Assembly: GCA_001464545.1 (NCBI GenBank) | Contig: LNFC01000019.1 | Span: 144,076 to 208,075 of the forward strand | From: Acidobacteria bacterium Ga0077551 | GTDB lineage: Bacteria > Pseudomonadota > Alphaproteobacteria > Caulobacterales > Hyphomonadaceae | DNA: 64,000 nt | Direction of reading: 5' to 3' | Part shown: positions 17,738-26,103 of the stretch, piece after piece | Layout of the letters: each line of letters begins with the position of its first letter | How positions within the stretch are numbered: position 1 is the first letter of the stretch | Notes under the pieces: model-generated | Database searches by the model: none | The model's input: only the letters and a program-made list of their open reading frames with translations | What the model was told of the DNA's origin: nothing | Made by a program: the position numbers and the translations under genes

Positions 17738-17977
17738 ATGAGTGAACCGACTGTCGCCGGAAACCAGCCGATCCCGGTCGAGGTAGAAGAAGGCAAGACG
17801 TATTGGTGGTGCGCCTGCGGGCAATCCAAGCGTCAGCCTTTCTGTGACGGCAGCCACAAGGGTACCGAATTCGTGCCACAAGGCTGGGAAGCGCCGAAAA
17901 CCGGCAAAGTCTTCTTCTGCGCCTGCAAGCGTACCGGAAAAAGCCCCCTGTGCGACGGCAGCCACAACCAGCTCTGA
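17738..17977 (+). CDS. CDGSH iron-sulfur domain protein with two CDGSH motifs
   Basis: A 79-residue protein made of two tandem CDGSH modules: CACGQSKRQPFCDGSH and CACKRTGKSPLCDGSH, each with the three-Cys, one-His ligand set for a redox-active 2Fe-2S cluster. This is the short double-module (mitoNEET-related, miner2/CISD3-like) form. The start was set at ATG 17738, preceded by GGAGG at 17726-17730. Cluster transfer or redox sensing is inferred from the family. It lies 55 bases after glyQ on the same strand. Confidence 0.93.
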   Translation: MSEPTVAGNQPIPVEVEEGKTYWWCACGQSKRQPFCDGSHKGTEFVPQGWEAPKTGKVFFCACKRTGKSPLCDGSHNQL

Positions 17978-18075
17978 ACGAAGCTGAACAGATATTCATA
18001 TAAAAAACAGTGCATTAAGCACAGATTCTTTTGCTTTCGTGCGACGGAAGTACAGCCCGGCTCTCGTTGAACCTG

Positions 18076-18099
18076 CATGATCCGAACGATCGGGTCATG
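18076..18099. promoter_or_regulatory. imperfect palindrome before the Asp/Arg-repeat gene
   Basis: Ten-base arms CATGATCCGA and TCGGGTCATG match at 9 of 10 positions across a four-base centre, ending 8 bases before the AAGGAGG ribosome binding site of the next gene. It could be an operator or a leader hairpin controlling that gene. Confidence 0.4.
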
Positions 18100-18119
18100 T
18101 AACTCAAGGAGGACCACCC

Positions 18120-18434
18120 ATGTTCAAGCCCCTGATCGCCGCTGCCCTGATTGCGGCCTTTGCCGCTCCCGTTGCCCTTGCGGGCCCCGCCGAACGCCTC
18201 GGCCGGATCGACCATCGCCTGACCGCCGCAGAAATTCGCGGCGACATTCCGCAAGGCAGCCGCGCTGACCGTGCCGAAGACCGTCTCGACCGCTTCGAGA
18301 ACAAGGTGGATCGCCGCGAGAGCCGCCGCGACGAAGCCTATGACCATGGCCCGCGCGATGTGATCGAGGACCGTCTCGACCGCGCCGAGAACGTGGTTGA
18401 CCGCCGCGAAGACCGGATCGACCGCCGCCACTAG
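18120..18434 (+). CDS. secreted Asp/Arg-rich repeat protein, unknown function
   Basis: A 104-residue protein with a clear signal peptide (core LIAAALIAAFAAPVALAG, cleavage near residue 21). The mature part is very rich in Arg, Asp and Glu and contains an 18-residue unit twice, at residues 52-69 and 82-99. Each copy reads E-D-R-L-D-R, two variable residues, N, one variable residue, V-D-R-R-E. The predicted structure is charged amphipathic helix or coiled coil. The ribosome binding site AAGGAGG (18106-18112) is excellent. I recognise no characterised family; small periplasmic proteins of this composition are common in related genomes. Function is unknown. Confidence 0.8.
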   Translation: MFKPLIAAALIAAFAAPVALAGPAERLGRIDHRLTAAEIRGDIPQGSRADRAEDRLDRFENKVDRRESRRDEAYDHGPRDVIEDRLDRAENVVDRREDRIDRRH

Positions 18435-18450
18435 GCCTTTGCCTGGTTCG

Positions 18451-18528
18451 CCCATTCCGGTCATCGCCGGAACCCGGACCGCCTGCTGGTAGCAGGCGCG
18501 GGCCGGGTCCCGGGAATGCCGGGGTGGG
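18451..18528. repeat. 78-bp extended imperfect inverted repeat upstream of glyS
   Basis: The arms are about 37 bases each and fold back across a three-base loop (GGT, 18488-18490). The innermost 8 bp (CGCCTGCT with AGCAGGCG, 18480-18498) is perfect; further out the arms share CCGGNCAT, CCGG and ACCCGG blocks with only a few mismatches. There is no T-tract. The length and imperfect symmetry resemble a dispersed intergenic palindromic element or a strong mRNA hairpin between two genes. No second copy was noticed in this window. Confidence 0.65.
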
Positions 18529-18613
18529 CTGCCTCGCACCGCGTGCCACCCTTGACCCCGGCGCGGGCGCGACTATGCCGTGACCCACGCGAAACTCCTG
18601 CCGCCGGGGCCCC

Positions 18614-20731
18614 ATGGCTGAACTCCTGCTCGAACTCTTTTCCGAGGAAATTCCTGCGCGCATGCAGGCGAAGGCCGAGGCTGATCTCCTCGCCGCGTTG
18701 ACCGCGCGGCTGAAGGAAGCTGGCCTCAGCTGGAAAAGCGCGTTTGCGGTCTCTGGTCCGCGCCGGCTGACGGCGGTGATCGAGGGGCTCGACGCGCGTT
18801 CGGCGGACGTGCGCGAAGAAAAAAAGGGCCCGAAAGTCGGCGCGCCGGAGCAGGCGATTGCGGGCTTCCTGCGCGGCGCGGGGCTGACCTCCATCGACCA
18901 GGCGAGCATCGTCTCCGATCCCAAGAAGGGCGACTCCTATGTCGCCTATATCTCTGTGCCGGGTCGCGACGCCGTGGACGTGATTGCCGAGGCCGTGCCG
19001 GCCATCGTGCGCGGGTTCAACTGGCCGAAATCCATGCGGACGGCGGACGGCGACCTGCGCTGGGTGCGTCCGTTGCAGAAGATTGTCTGCATTCTCGACG
19101 GCGCGGTTGTGCCGCTCGAAGTGGGCGGGATTGTGAGCGGCAACTTGACTGAGGGGCACCGCGTTCACGGGCGTGGCCCGTACACGGTCAAATCCTGGGC
19201 GGACTACAAGAAGCAACTTGAAGGCAAGGGCCATGTGATCCTGTCGCGGGAGGGCCGCCGCGCGCGCATCCTTCAAGGGATTGCGGACGCCTGCGGCAAG
19301 GCCGGGCTGGAGCTCGTGCCGGATGAAGGGCTGCTTGAGGAGGTGACCGGGCTCGCGGAATGGCCGGTGGTTGTGCTCGGGCAGATGGATCCGTCCTTCC
19401 TCGACCTGCCGCCGGAAGTGATCAAGCTGTCGATGCGCACGCACCAGAAGTATTTCGCGGTGCGCCGTCCGGGTACGGAAGGCCTTGCGCCGAACTTCAT
19501 CGTGGTGGCCAACATCACCGCGAGCGATAGCGGCGCGGCGATTGCCGAAGGCAACGCGCGGGTGCTCTCGGCGCGCCTGTCGGATGCGCGCTTCTTCTGG
19601 GAGAAGGACAAGGCGACGCCGCTCGACGTGATGGCCGAGAAGCTGAAGACCATCGCGTTCAAGGAAGAGCTCGGCTCGCTCGGCGACAAGGTCGAGCGCG
19701 TGGCCGCGCTGGCCCGGGAACTCGCGCCGAAGGTGGGCGCGGACCCGGACCTCGCAGAACGCGCCGCGCGGCTGGCGAAGGCAGACCTCGTCTCCGAGAT
19801 GGTCGGCGAGTTCCCGGAACTGCAGGGCGTGATGGGGCGTTATTATGCGCTCAGCGCAAGCGAGAAACCGAACGTCGCCGACGCGATCCGCGACCACTAC
19901 AAACCGCAAGGTCCGAATGACGCCGTGCCGTCCGAGCCGGTCGCCGTGGCCGTCGCACTGGCGGACAAACTGGACACGCTGGTGGGCTTCTGGGCGATTG
20001 ACGAGAAACCGACGGGATCGAAGGACCCGTTCGCGCTCCGCCGTGCGGCGCTGGGCGTGGTGCGGATTGTTCTGGAAAATCAGAACCGGCTCAAGCTGCG
20101 TCCCGTCCTGATGGATCACAACGGAACGCTCATTGATGCCGGAAGCAAACCGGCATCGAAAGAAGCATTGCTTCAAGCTTATGATAAGAGCGCATCGCTT
20201 TCAGCCGACCTCCTTTCTTTCTTCGCCGACCGCCTCAAGCAAGTCCTCCGCGACCAGGGCAAACGCCATGACCTGATCGATGCCGTCTTCGCGCTCGGCG
20301 AGGATGACCTCGTCCTCATCGTGAAGCGCGTCGAAGCGCTGGGTGCCTTCCTCGAAACGGAAGACGGCGCGACGCTGCTTGCCGGCTACAAGCGCGCGGC
20401 CAACATCCTGAAGGCGGAAGAGAAGAAGGGCGCGCTGCCGGAGAACCTCTCCGTCGATCCGACGCTTATCGCCAAGGGCCCGGCCGCCGAGCAGGCGCTC
20501 TGGAAATCGGTGACCACTGCCGAGGCCGCGCTGGAGGCGCCGCTGGCGAAAGAAGATTTCGCCGGGGCGATGAAGGTGCTCGCGGGTCTTCGGGCGCCGG
20601 TCGATGCGTTTTTCGAAGGCGTGATGGTCAACGATTCGGACGCGGCGGTGCGCGCCAACCGGCTGGCGCTGCTCGTGGCGGTGCGGGACGCGCTCCACAA
20701 GGTGGCGGATTTCTCGAAAATCGAGGGTTAA
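18614..20731 (+). CDS. glyS: glycyl-tRNA synthetase beta subunit
   Basis: A 705-residue beta subunit, of normal length, responsible for tRNA(Gly) recognition in the alpha2beta2 enzyme. Visible family stretches are LLLELFSEEIPARM at the N terminus, FNWPKSMRT, LSMRTHQKYFAV, FFWEKDK and the late motif TGSKDPFALRRAALG (about residue 470), followed by a DALR-type anticodon-binding helical tail. The start is ATG 18614; no good ribosome binding site precedes it. Confidence 0.97.
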   Translation: MAELLLELFSEEIPARMQAKAEADLLAALTARLKEAGLSWKSAFAVSGPRRLTAVIEGLDARSADVREEKKGPKVGAPEQAIAGFLRGAGLTSIDQASIVSDPKKGDSYVAYISVPGRDAVDVIAEAVPAIVRGFNWPKSMRTADGDLRWVRPLQKIVCILDGAVVPLEVGGIVSGNLTEGHRVHGRGPYTVKSWADYKKQLEGKGHVILSREGRRARILQGIADACGKAGLELVPDEGLLEEVTGLAEWPVVVLGQMDPSFLDLPPEVIKLSMRTHQKYFAVRRPGTEGLAPNFIVVANITASDSGAAIAEGNARVLSARLSDARFFWEKDKATPLDVMAEKLKTIAFKEELGSLGDKVERVAALARELAPKVGADPDLAERAARLAKADLVSEMVGEFPELQGVMGRYYALSASEKPNVADAIRDHYKPQGPNDAVPSEPVAVAVALADKLDTLVGFWAIDEKPTGSKDPFALRRAALGVVRIVLENQNRLKLRPVLMDHNGTLIDAGSKPASKEALLQAYDKSASLSADLLSFFADRLKQVLRDQGKRHDLIDAVFALGEDDLVLIVKRVEALGAFLETEDGATLLAGYKRAANILKAEEKKGALPENLSVDPTLIAKGPAAEQALWKSVTTAEAALEAPLAKEDFAGAMKVLAGLRAPVDAFFEGVMVNDSDAAVRANRLALLVAVRDALHKVADFSKIEG

Positions 20732-20780
20732 CCAAGGTGTTCCGGTTCGGTACTGCAGAGCGTCGGTACATACCCTGAGA

Positions 20781-20807
20781 GGCGAATTAACAACGTTGTC
20801 AATCGCC
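20781..20807. promoter_or_regulatory. 27-bp palindrome between glyS and ppdK
   Basis: The sequence is symmetric about ACGT: left half GGCGAATTAACAAC, right half GTTGTCAATCGCC, with one mismatch and one extra base. It lies 115 bases upstream of the ppdK start in a 190-bp gap, the expected place for an operator in the ppdK promoter. A 9-base direct repeat (CGGTACATA) flanks it at 20764-20772 and 20889-20897. The regulator is unknown. Confidence 0.5.
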
Positions 20808-20921
20808 CCGGAGACGAAACGCGCTCTTCTCATGACGGGTGCGATGCAGCATAGGACTTGCAATCGATCCGGGCGGATAGAATTCACCGGTACATAAAGC
20901 TTACACGGAAGGCGATTTGGC

Positions 20922-23639
20922 ATGGCTGAAGCGGCACGCAAGGGCGCAGAGCAAACCTGGGTCTATGCCTTCGGGGGCGGCACCGCGGACGGCGATGCCT
21001 CGATGAAGAACCTGCTGGGCGGCAAGGGCGCCAACCTCGCCGAAATGGCAAAGCTCGGCCTGCCGGTGCCTCCGGGTTTCACCATCTCTACCGCCGTGTG
21101 CGTCGCCTATTACCAGACCGGACGCGCTTACCCGGCCGGCCTAGAAGCCGAAGTGAACACCGCGCTGGAAAGCCTTGAGCGCCAGTCCGGCAAAGGTTTC
21201 GGCGATCCGGCCAACCCGCTGCTCGTCTCCGTGCGCTCCGGCGCGCGCGCCTCGATGCCGGGCATGATGGACACGGTGCTGAACCTCGGCCTCAACGAAG
21301 CCGTCGCCGAAGGCCTTGCGAGCCTCGCCGGAGACCGTTTCGCCTATGACAGCTATCGCCGCTTTATCCAGATGTATTCGAACGTCGTCCTCGGCCTCGG
21401 CCATGACGAGTTCGAGCATATCCTGGACGACTACAAGGAGCGCGAAGGCCTCGACCTCGACACCGACCTGACGGCGGACAACTGGAAACAGGTGATCGTG
21501 CGCTACAAGGCGGCGGTGCAGAAGGAACTCGGCCGTCCGTTCCCGGAAGATCCGCGCGAACAGCTCTGGGGCGCCATCTCGGCCGTGTTCAACAGCTGGA
21601 TGAGCGACCGCGCCATCATCTACCGCAAGCTCAACGACATTCCGGAAGACTGGGGCACCGCCGTCAACGTGCAGGCCATGGTGTTCGGCAATCTCGGCGA
21701 GACTTCCGCCACCGGCGTTGCCTTCACGCGCGATCCGTCGAACGGGCAGGCGATCTTCTACGGCGAATACCTGATCAACGCGCAAGGCGAAGACGTGGTC
21801 GCGGGCATCCGCACGCCCGCGCCGATCTCGCGCGAACGCGCCGCCACGCTCGGCTCCGGCGACAAGCCGCTCGAGGACGCGATGCCGGAAGTCTACAAGC
21901 AGCTGCGTGATGTCGCCGCCAAGCTTGAGCATCACTACAAGGACATGCAGGACATCGAGTTCACGGTCGAAGCCGGCCGCCTCTACATGCTGCAGACCCG
22001 CAACGGCAAACGCACCGCCGCCGCCGCCGTGAAGATCGCGGTCGACATGGTGCGCGAGAAGCTGATCTCGGAAAAGGAAGCGCTGCTGCGGCTCGACCCC
22101 GCGCAGCTCGACCAGCTCCTCCACCCGCGCATCCCGAGCGATGACGAAAACAAGAAAGCCGGCGGCAAGCCTTACGACGTGATCGTGAAGGGCCTGCCCG
22201 CCAGCCCCGGCGCAGCCGTCGGCAAGGTCGTGTTTGATTCCGACGAGGCGTTCCTGCTCGCCGCCAAGGGCGAGGATGTGATCCTGGTCCGCGTCGAGAC
22301 GAGCCCGGATGACATCAAGGGCATGCATGCGGCCCGCGCCATCGTCACGGCCCGCGGCGGCATGACGAGCCACGCAGCCGTCGTCGCGCGCGGCATGGGC
22401 CGGCCCTGCGTCTGCGGCGCCAGCGACCTCAAGATCGACACGGCACGCGGCGAGTTCAGCGTGCGCGGACGTGTGTTCAAGAAGGGCGACGTGGTCACCA
22501 TCGATGGCGGCACCGGCCGCGTGATGGCGGGCGCGATTGCGCTGATCAAGCCGGACCTGTCGGGCGATTTCGGCGAGCTGATGGGCTGGGCGGACAAGGT
22601 GCGCCGCCTCAAGGTGCGCGCCAATGCGGAGACGCCGCTGGACACCCGCACCGCCGTCGAATTCGGCGCCGAGGGCGTCGGCCTTTGCCGCACCGAGCAC
22701 ATGTTCTTCGACGAGGAGCGCATCCCGGCAGTGCGTTCGATGATCCTGTCGAATGACGAGAAAGGCCGCCGCGAAGCGCTGGCAAAGCTCTTGCCGATGC
22801 AGCGCTCGGACTTCGAGGAAATCTTCCGCATCCTGGGCGACCGCCCGGCGACGATCCGCCTGCTCGATCCGCCCCTGCACGAATTCCTGCCGCATACGGA
22901 CGAAGATATTGCCAACGTGGCAAAGGCCTCCGGCATCAATGCCGAGGAACTGCGCCGCCGCGCGCATGACCTCCACGAGAGCAATCCGATGCTCGGCCAC
23001 CGCGGCTGCCGCCTCGGCATCACCTATCCCGAAATCTACGAGATGCAGGCCCGCGCCATCTTCGAAGCGGCAGTGAACGTTGCCAAGGAAGGCAAGCTGA
23101 AGCCCGTGCCGGAAGTGATGATCCCGCTGGTGGCGACGCAGCGCGAGCTGTCGATCCTCAAGACGCTGGTCGATGAAACCGCGCAGAAGGTGTTCAAGGA
23201 AACGGGCACCGTGGTCGACTATACCGTCGGCACGATGATCGAGTTGCCGCGCGCCGCGCTTCAGGCGGGCGAGATCGCCCAGTCTGCCGCCTTCTTCTCA
23301 TTCGGCACCAATGACCTGACGCAGACGACCCTGGGCATCAGCCGCGATGATGCCGGGCGCTTCCTGCAAGTCTATTCCGAGAAGGGCATCTACGAGAAAG
23401 ATCCCTTCGTCACGCTGGACCAGGAGGGCGTCGGCGAGCTGGTCAAAATGGCGGCCGAGCGCGGCCGGCGTACGCGCCCGGGTATCAAGCTTGGAATTTG
23501 CGGCGAGCATGGCGGCGACCCCGCCTCGGTGGAATTCTGTCACCGCGCAGGCCTCGATTACGTCTCCTGCTCGCCCTACCGGGTGCCTGTCGCCCGTCTT
23601 GCGGCGGCACAGGCAGCGCTCAAAGACGGCGCCAAGTGA
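20922..23639 (+). CDS. ppdK: pyruvate, phosphate dikinase
   Basis: A 905-residue enzyme interconverting pyruvate, ATP and phosphate with phosphoenolpyruvate, AMP and diphosphate. The N-terminal nucleotide-binding domain begins GGKGANLAEMAKLGLPVPPG. The swivelling phosphohistidine domain carries GGMTSHAAVVARGMGRPC with the catalytic His near residue 480. The C-terminal PEP-binding barrel has GAEGVGLCRTEHMFF and ends with GICGEHGGDP and the Cys motif YVSCSPYRVP. Length matches the family. It serves gluconeogenesis from acetyl-CoA-derived acids or reversible glycolysis, which fits a fatty-acid-degrading organism. It is preceded by a long palindrome that may regulate it. Confidence 0.97.
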   Translation: MAEAARKGAEQTWVYAFGGGTADGDASMKNLLGGKGANLAEMAKLGLPVPPGFTISTAVCVAYYQTGRAYPAGLEAEVNTALESLERQSGKGFGDPANPLLVSVRSGARASMPGMMDTVLNLGLNEAVAEGLASLAGDRFAYDSYRRFIQMYSNVVLGLGHDEFEHILDDYKEREGLDLDTDLTADNWKQVIVRYKAAVQKELGRPFPEDPREQLWGAISAVFNSWMSDRAIIYRKLNDIPEDWGTAVNVQAMVFGNLGETSATGVAFTRDPSNGQAIFYGEYLINAQGEDVVAGIRTPAPISRERAATLGSGDKPLEDAMPEVYKQLRDVAAKLEHHYKDMQDIEFTVEAGRLYMLQTRNGKRTAAAAVKIAVDMVREKLISEKEALLRLDPAQLDQLLHPRIPSDDENKKAGGKPYDVIVKGLPASPGAAVGKVVFDSDEAFLLAAKGEDVILVRVETSPDDIKGMHAARAIVTARGGMTSHAAVVARGMGRPCVCGASDLKIDTARGEFSVRGRVFKKGDVVTIDGGTGRVMAGAIALIKPDLSGDFGELMGWADKVRRLKVRANAETPLDTRTAVEFGAEGVGLCRTEHMFFDEERIPAVRSMILSNDEKGRREALAKLLPMQRSDFEEIFRILGDRPATIRLLDPPLHEFLPHTDEDIANVAKASGINAEELRRRAHDLHESNPMLGHRGCRLGITYPEIYEMQARAIFEAAVNVAKEGKLKPVPEVMIPLVATQRELSILKTLVDETAQKVFKETGTVVDYTVGTMIELPRAALQAGEIAQSAAFFSFGTNDLTQTTLGISRDDAGRFLQVYSEKGIYEKDPFVTLDQEGVGELVKMAAERGRRTRPGIKLGICGEHGGDPASVEFCHRAGLDYVSCSPYRVPVARLAAAQAALKDGAK

Positions 23640-23992
23640 CCCCAAACGCCGGAATCCGCTGACGCTTGAGTGTTGTATTGCAGCAACACCGACCCCCTGC
23701 CAGAATCGTGAAGGTTGAGTGCCGGAAGGCCTTAAAACCTTTACGTTTCAGGTGGTTACCTGAACTTTCCTTGAAATTGCATCAACGGGCGTCTTCAACG
23801 ACCGGATGACCGTTTCGATTTTGTAACTCAGGAGGTTGGCTGAATTATTGCTAGATACTCCCGGGTGGGCCAAGTCCCCTCATGCCCGACGGGCGTGGAG
23901 GGACGCGTTCGGTCCTCAGACAATGCGTACAACCCTGGAAGCCCGGGTTCAAAGCGGAACGATAACCGCTGTCCGGGTAAAGAGGATCGGTG
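23640..23992. other. 353-bp intergenic region with a short palindrome
   Basis: No gene is supported here. A perfect 6-bp inverted repeat (TCAGGT with ACCTGA, four-base centre) lies at 23748-23763 and may be an operator for the wall hydrolase gene. A hairpin of GTGTTG and CAACAC (23671-23690) after ppdK lacks a T-tract. An AGGAGG at 23830-23835 precedes a TTG-initiated 68-codon frame (23836-24042) that overlaps the hydrolase start; its spacing is poor and it looks like no known protein, so I did not call it. Confidence 0.45.
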
Positions 23993-25171
23993 ATGTTAAG
24001 GTTTCTTCAACCAAGCCAGATGACTCTGGCCTCCCTCAATGAGCTGCAAAACAAGCTCAAACGGTGGTGGCTAGGTATGACGGATCAGGAACAACGCGAA
24101 GTGTTCATCCGTGGCGGGATGATTGCCGTCTGCGCTGTGACCGCGACCGTTTCGCTTCCGGTGATTTCGAGCCAGCAGGTGAGCCTCCGGGCCGAGGCCG
24201 AGTACCGCGCCGAAGCCGAACGCTTCGCGATGTATCAGGATGCCGGCCTTGCCGTGCGCACCGATGCGCACACGCCAGCCTTGCTCGACACGCCCTGGCT
24301 GCGCACGGTCGAATACACGCTGAAGCGCGACCCCGATTCCTCGATGAGCCGCTACGCGATGCGCGACCGTGACGGTGCCGCGCTGCTGACGCTCGCCTCG
24401 TTCCGCGCCGAAGAAGTGCAGCGCGCTGAAACCATCGATTCCGAACTGATGTGCATGGCGCAGGCTGTGTACTACGAGTCTGCCCGCGAGCCGCTGGAAG
24501 GCCAGCTGGCTGTGGCTGAAGTCATCGCCAACCGGATGCAGGACCACCGCTATCCGGACACGGCTTGCAGCGTGGTGTTCCAGGGCGCGACCCGCACGAC
24601 CGGTTGCCAGTTCACCTTCACCTGTGACGGCGCCCTCCAGACCAAGCCGAAGGGCGAGAACTGGGAACGCGCGAAGCGTATCGCGGCGCACGTCCTGATG
24701 AACCTCAATGAGGAACGCACCGGCGGCGCCACGCACTATCACGCCACCTACGTCGATCCGATCTGGAACTCGGGCCTGATCCAGACCAACAAGGTTGGCC
24801 TGCACATCTTCTACCGCTTCCCGCGCGGCGCCGAATGGGCGAGCGTGGAGCGCAACTTCCAGGCCCGCAAGGACTCGGTTGCCCTGCAACTCGCAGCGCT
24901 TGACGCCGGCACGGTCGGCGCGGACGCGGCGGATGAAAGCCTTCTGTTCACGGATGGCGCCTCTGCGGGTGACGACGAGTACTACACGATCACGCCGACC
25001 ACGGCGCCGGCCGCTGTCTCGACCTCGACGCGCACGATTTCCTCGGGCACCCCGCGCCTGATGAGCCTTCAGGCCGTTCCCGCCGAAGAGACCGAAGCGG
25101 CAGCAGACCCGGTCGCGGAATACACCGCGCGTCAGGTCACCGCCGTGACGTCGCCGGACACCGCGCTCTAG
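23993..25171 (+). CDS. SleB/CwlJ-family cell wall hydrolase, membrane-anchored
   Basis: A roughly 392-residue protein with an N-terminal cytoplasmic stretch, one membrane helix (about residues 38-55, MIAVCAVTATVSLPVIS) and a periplasmic Hydrolase_2 (SleB) domain at about 145-280. Domain signatures are MCMAQAVYYESARE with the catalytic-type Glu, AVAEVIANRMQDHRYPDT, CQFTFTCDG and GATHYHATYVDPIW. Such domains hydrolyse peptidoglycan, mostly as lytic transglycosylases. The C-terminal 90 residues are low-complexity Thr/Ala/Glu. The start was set at ATG 23993, six bases after AGAGGA; GTG 23990 is an alternative. It ends at a strong terminator. Confidence 0.88.
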   Translation: MLRFLQPSQMTLASLNELQNKLKRWWLGMTDQEQREVFIRGGMIAVCAVTATVSLPVISSQQVSLRAEAEYRAEAERFAMYQDAGLAVRTDAHTPALLDTPWLRTVEYTLKRDPDSSMSRYAMRDRDGAALLTLASFRAEEVQRAETIDSELMCMAQAVYYESAREPLEGQLAVAEVIANRMQDHRYPDTACSVVFQGATRTTGCQFTFTCDGALQTKPKGENWERAKRIAAHVLMNLNEERTGGATHYHATYVDPIWNSGLIQTNKVGLHIFYRFPRGAEWASVERNFQARKDSVALQLAALDAGTVGADAADESLLFTDGASAGDDEYYTITPTTAPAAVSTSTRTISSGTPRLMSLQAVPAEETEAAADPVAEYTARQVTAVTSPDTAL

Positions 25172-25193
25172 GTCGCTCACGCATCACAATTGC

Positions 25194-25225
25194 AAAGGCC
25201 GCCGGTGTTCCCACCGGCGGCCTTT
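25194..25225. terminator. bidirectional intrinsic terminator
   Basis: A perfect 14-bp stem (AAAGGCCGCCGGTG with its complement) closes a TTCC loop, with T residues on the plus strand after the stem and a short T-run on the minus strand too. It separates the convergent wall hydrolase and SDR genes. Confidence 0.9.
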
Positions 25226-25244
25226 TCGCTTCACGACTGAAAAA

Positions 25245-26054
25245 CTAGTCACGCGGCGGAACGCGCGCCTTGATCTGCTTGCGCACGAGGCCGGGGAGCC
25301 AGCGCGTCATGAAGCGCGCGCGCTCGGCCTCGCCGCCGACCATGACCTGGATGTCATCGCCGTGCGCCGCTTCCCAGGCCTTCTCGGCGGCCATCGAGAC
25401 CGGGTAGATCGTCGCGCCGTTCGCTTTCATCTGGTCGGACATCTTTTCGTTCGAGCCTTCCTTGGCGCCCATGTCGAGGATCGGCGTATCGACGAACCAG
25501 GGCATTAGGCTGGTGACGCGGATGCCGAGGTCGCGGAACTCTGCATCCAGCGCTTCGGACAGTCCGCGTACGGCCCATTTGGAGGCAGAGTAGACCGCCA
25601 GCTGCGGCGCCCCGACGATGCCGGCCGTGGAGGCGGTGTTGACGATCCGCGCGTCTTGCGTAGATTTTAGCAAAGGCAAGGCGGCGTAAACACCGTTGAT
25701 CACGCCCTTGACGTTAATGTCGATGACGAGGTCGGAGTCTTCAGCAGGCACGTCCTCGAACCAGCCATGACGGCCGATCCCGGCATTGTTGAACAGCACG
25801 TCCATCTTCCCGCCGGTCGCGGCGCTGAAGCCTTCCATCGCGGCGGCCCAGTCGGCGCGCTTGGTGACATCCAGTTTCGCGGCGTGGCAATTGCCGGCGC
25901 CGAGTTCGGCTGCAACGGCTTTCAGGCCCATCTCGTTGACGTCATACAGGCCGCAGAACCATCCGCGCTTCGAGAAATAGCGCGCGGTCTCGGCCCCGAT
26001 TCCGGAGGCGGCGCCCGTAATGAAAATGCTCTTGCGGCCGTTTGCGGCGGTCAT
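25245..26054 (-). CDS. short-chain dehydrogenase/reductase
   Basis: A 269-residue classical SDR oxidoreductase using NAD(H) or NADP(H). The cofactor motif is TGAASGIGAE (about residue 12), NNAG (about 88) stabilises the core sheet, and the catalytic Ser-Tyr-Lys set is visible as NTASTAG and YSASKWA. The start was set at ATG 26054, preceded by GGGAG; longer forms would run into nadC. It lies 49 bases downstream of nadC on the same strand and is probably the last gene of the nad operon. The substrate is unknown and a link to NAD synthesis is only positional. Confidence 0.87.
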   Translation of the reverse strand: MTAANGRKSIFITGAASGIGAETARYFSKRGWFCGLYDVNEMGLKAVAAELGAGNCHAAKLDVTKRADWAAAMEGFSAATGGKMDVLFNNAGIGRHGWFEDVPAEDSDLVIDINVKGVINGVYAALPLLKSTQDARIVNTASTAGIVGAPQLAVYSASKWAVRGLSEALDAEFRDLGIRVTSLMPWFVDTPILDMGAKEGSNEKMSDQMKANGATIYPVSMAAEKAWEAAHGDDIQVMVGGEAERARFMTRWLPGLVRKQIKARVPPRD

Positions 26055-26103
26055 GCTGACGTCTCCCAATCCCCTGCGCCGGGCTGGCGCGCGGGATCGA
26101 CTG

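Noticed and set aside
18010..18022. GTGC/GCAC hairpin followed by T residues on the minus strand
   Set aside because: Only four base pairs, and no leftward gene ends nearby that would need a terminator.
21141..23000. 619-codon minus-strand frame opposite ppdK
   Set aside because: Shadow of the ppdK frame; the composition follows the complementary codon pattern and no motif is present.
23671..23690. GTGTTG/CAACAC hairpin after ppdK as a terminator
   Set aside because: There is no T-tract and the stem is short; it may be chance.
23996..24011. TTAA-N7-TCAAC resembling a CtrA box at the start of the SleB gene
   Set aside because: It lies within the coding start and carries a mismatch in the more conserved half, so it is weaker than the site at 32789.
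23836..24042. 68-codon TTG-start frame before the SleB gene, preceded by AGGAGG
   Set aside because: The ribosome binding site touches the start codon, the frame overlaps the wall hydrolase gene by about 50 bases, and the product resembles nothing known.
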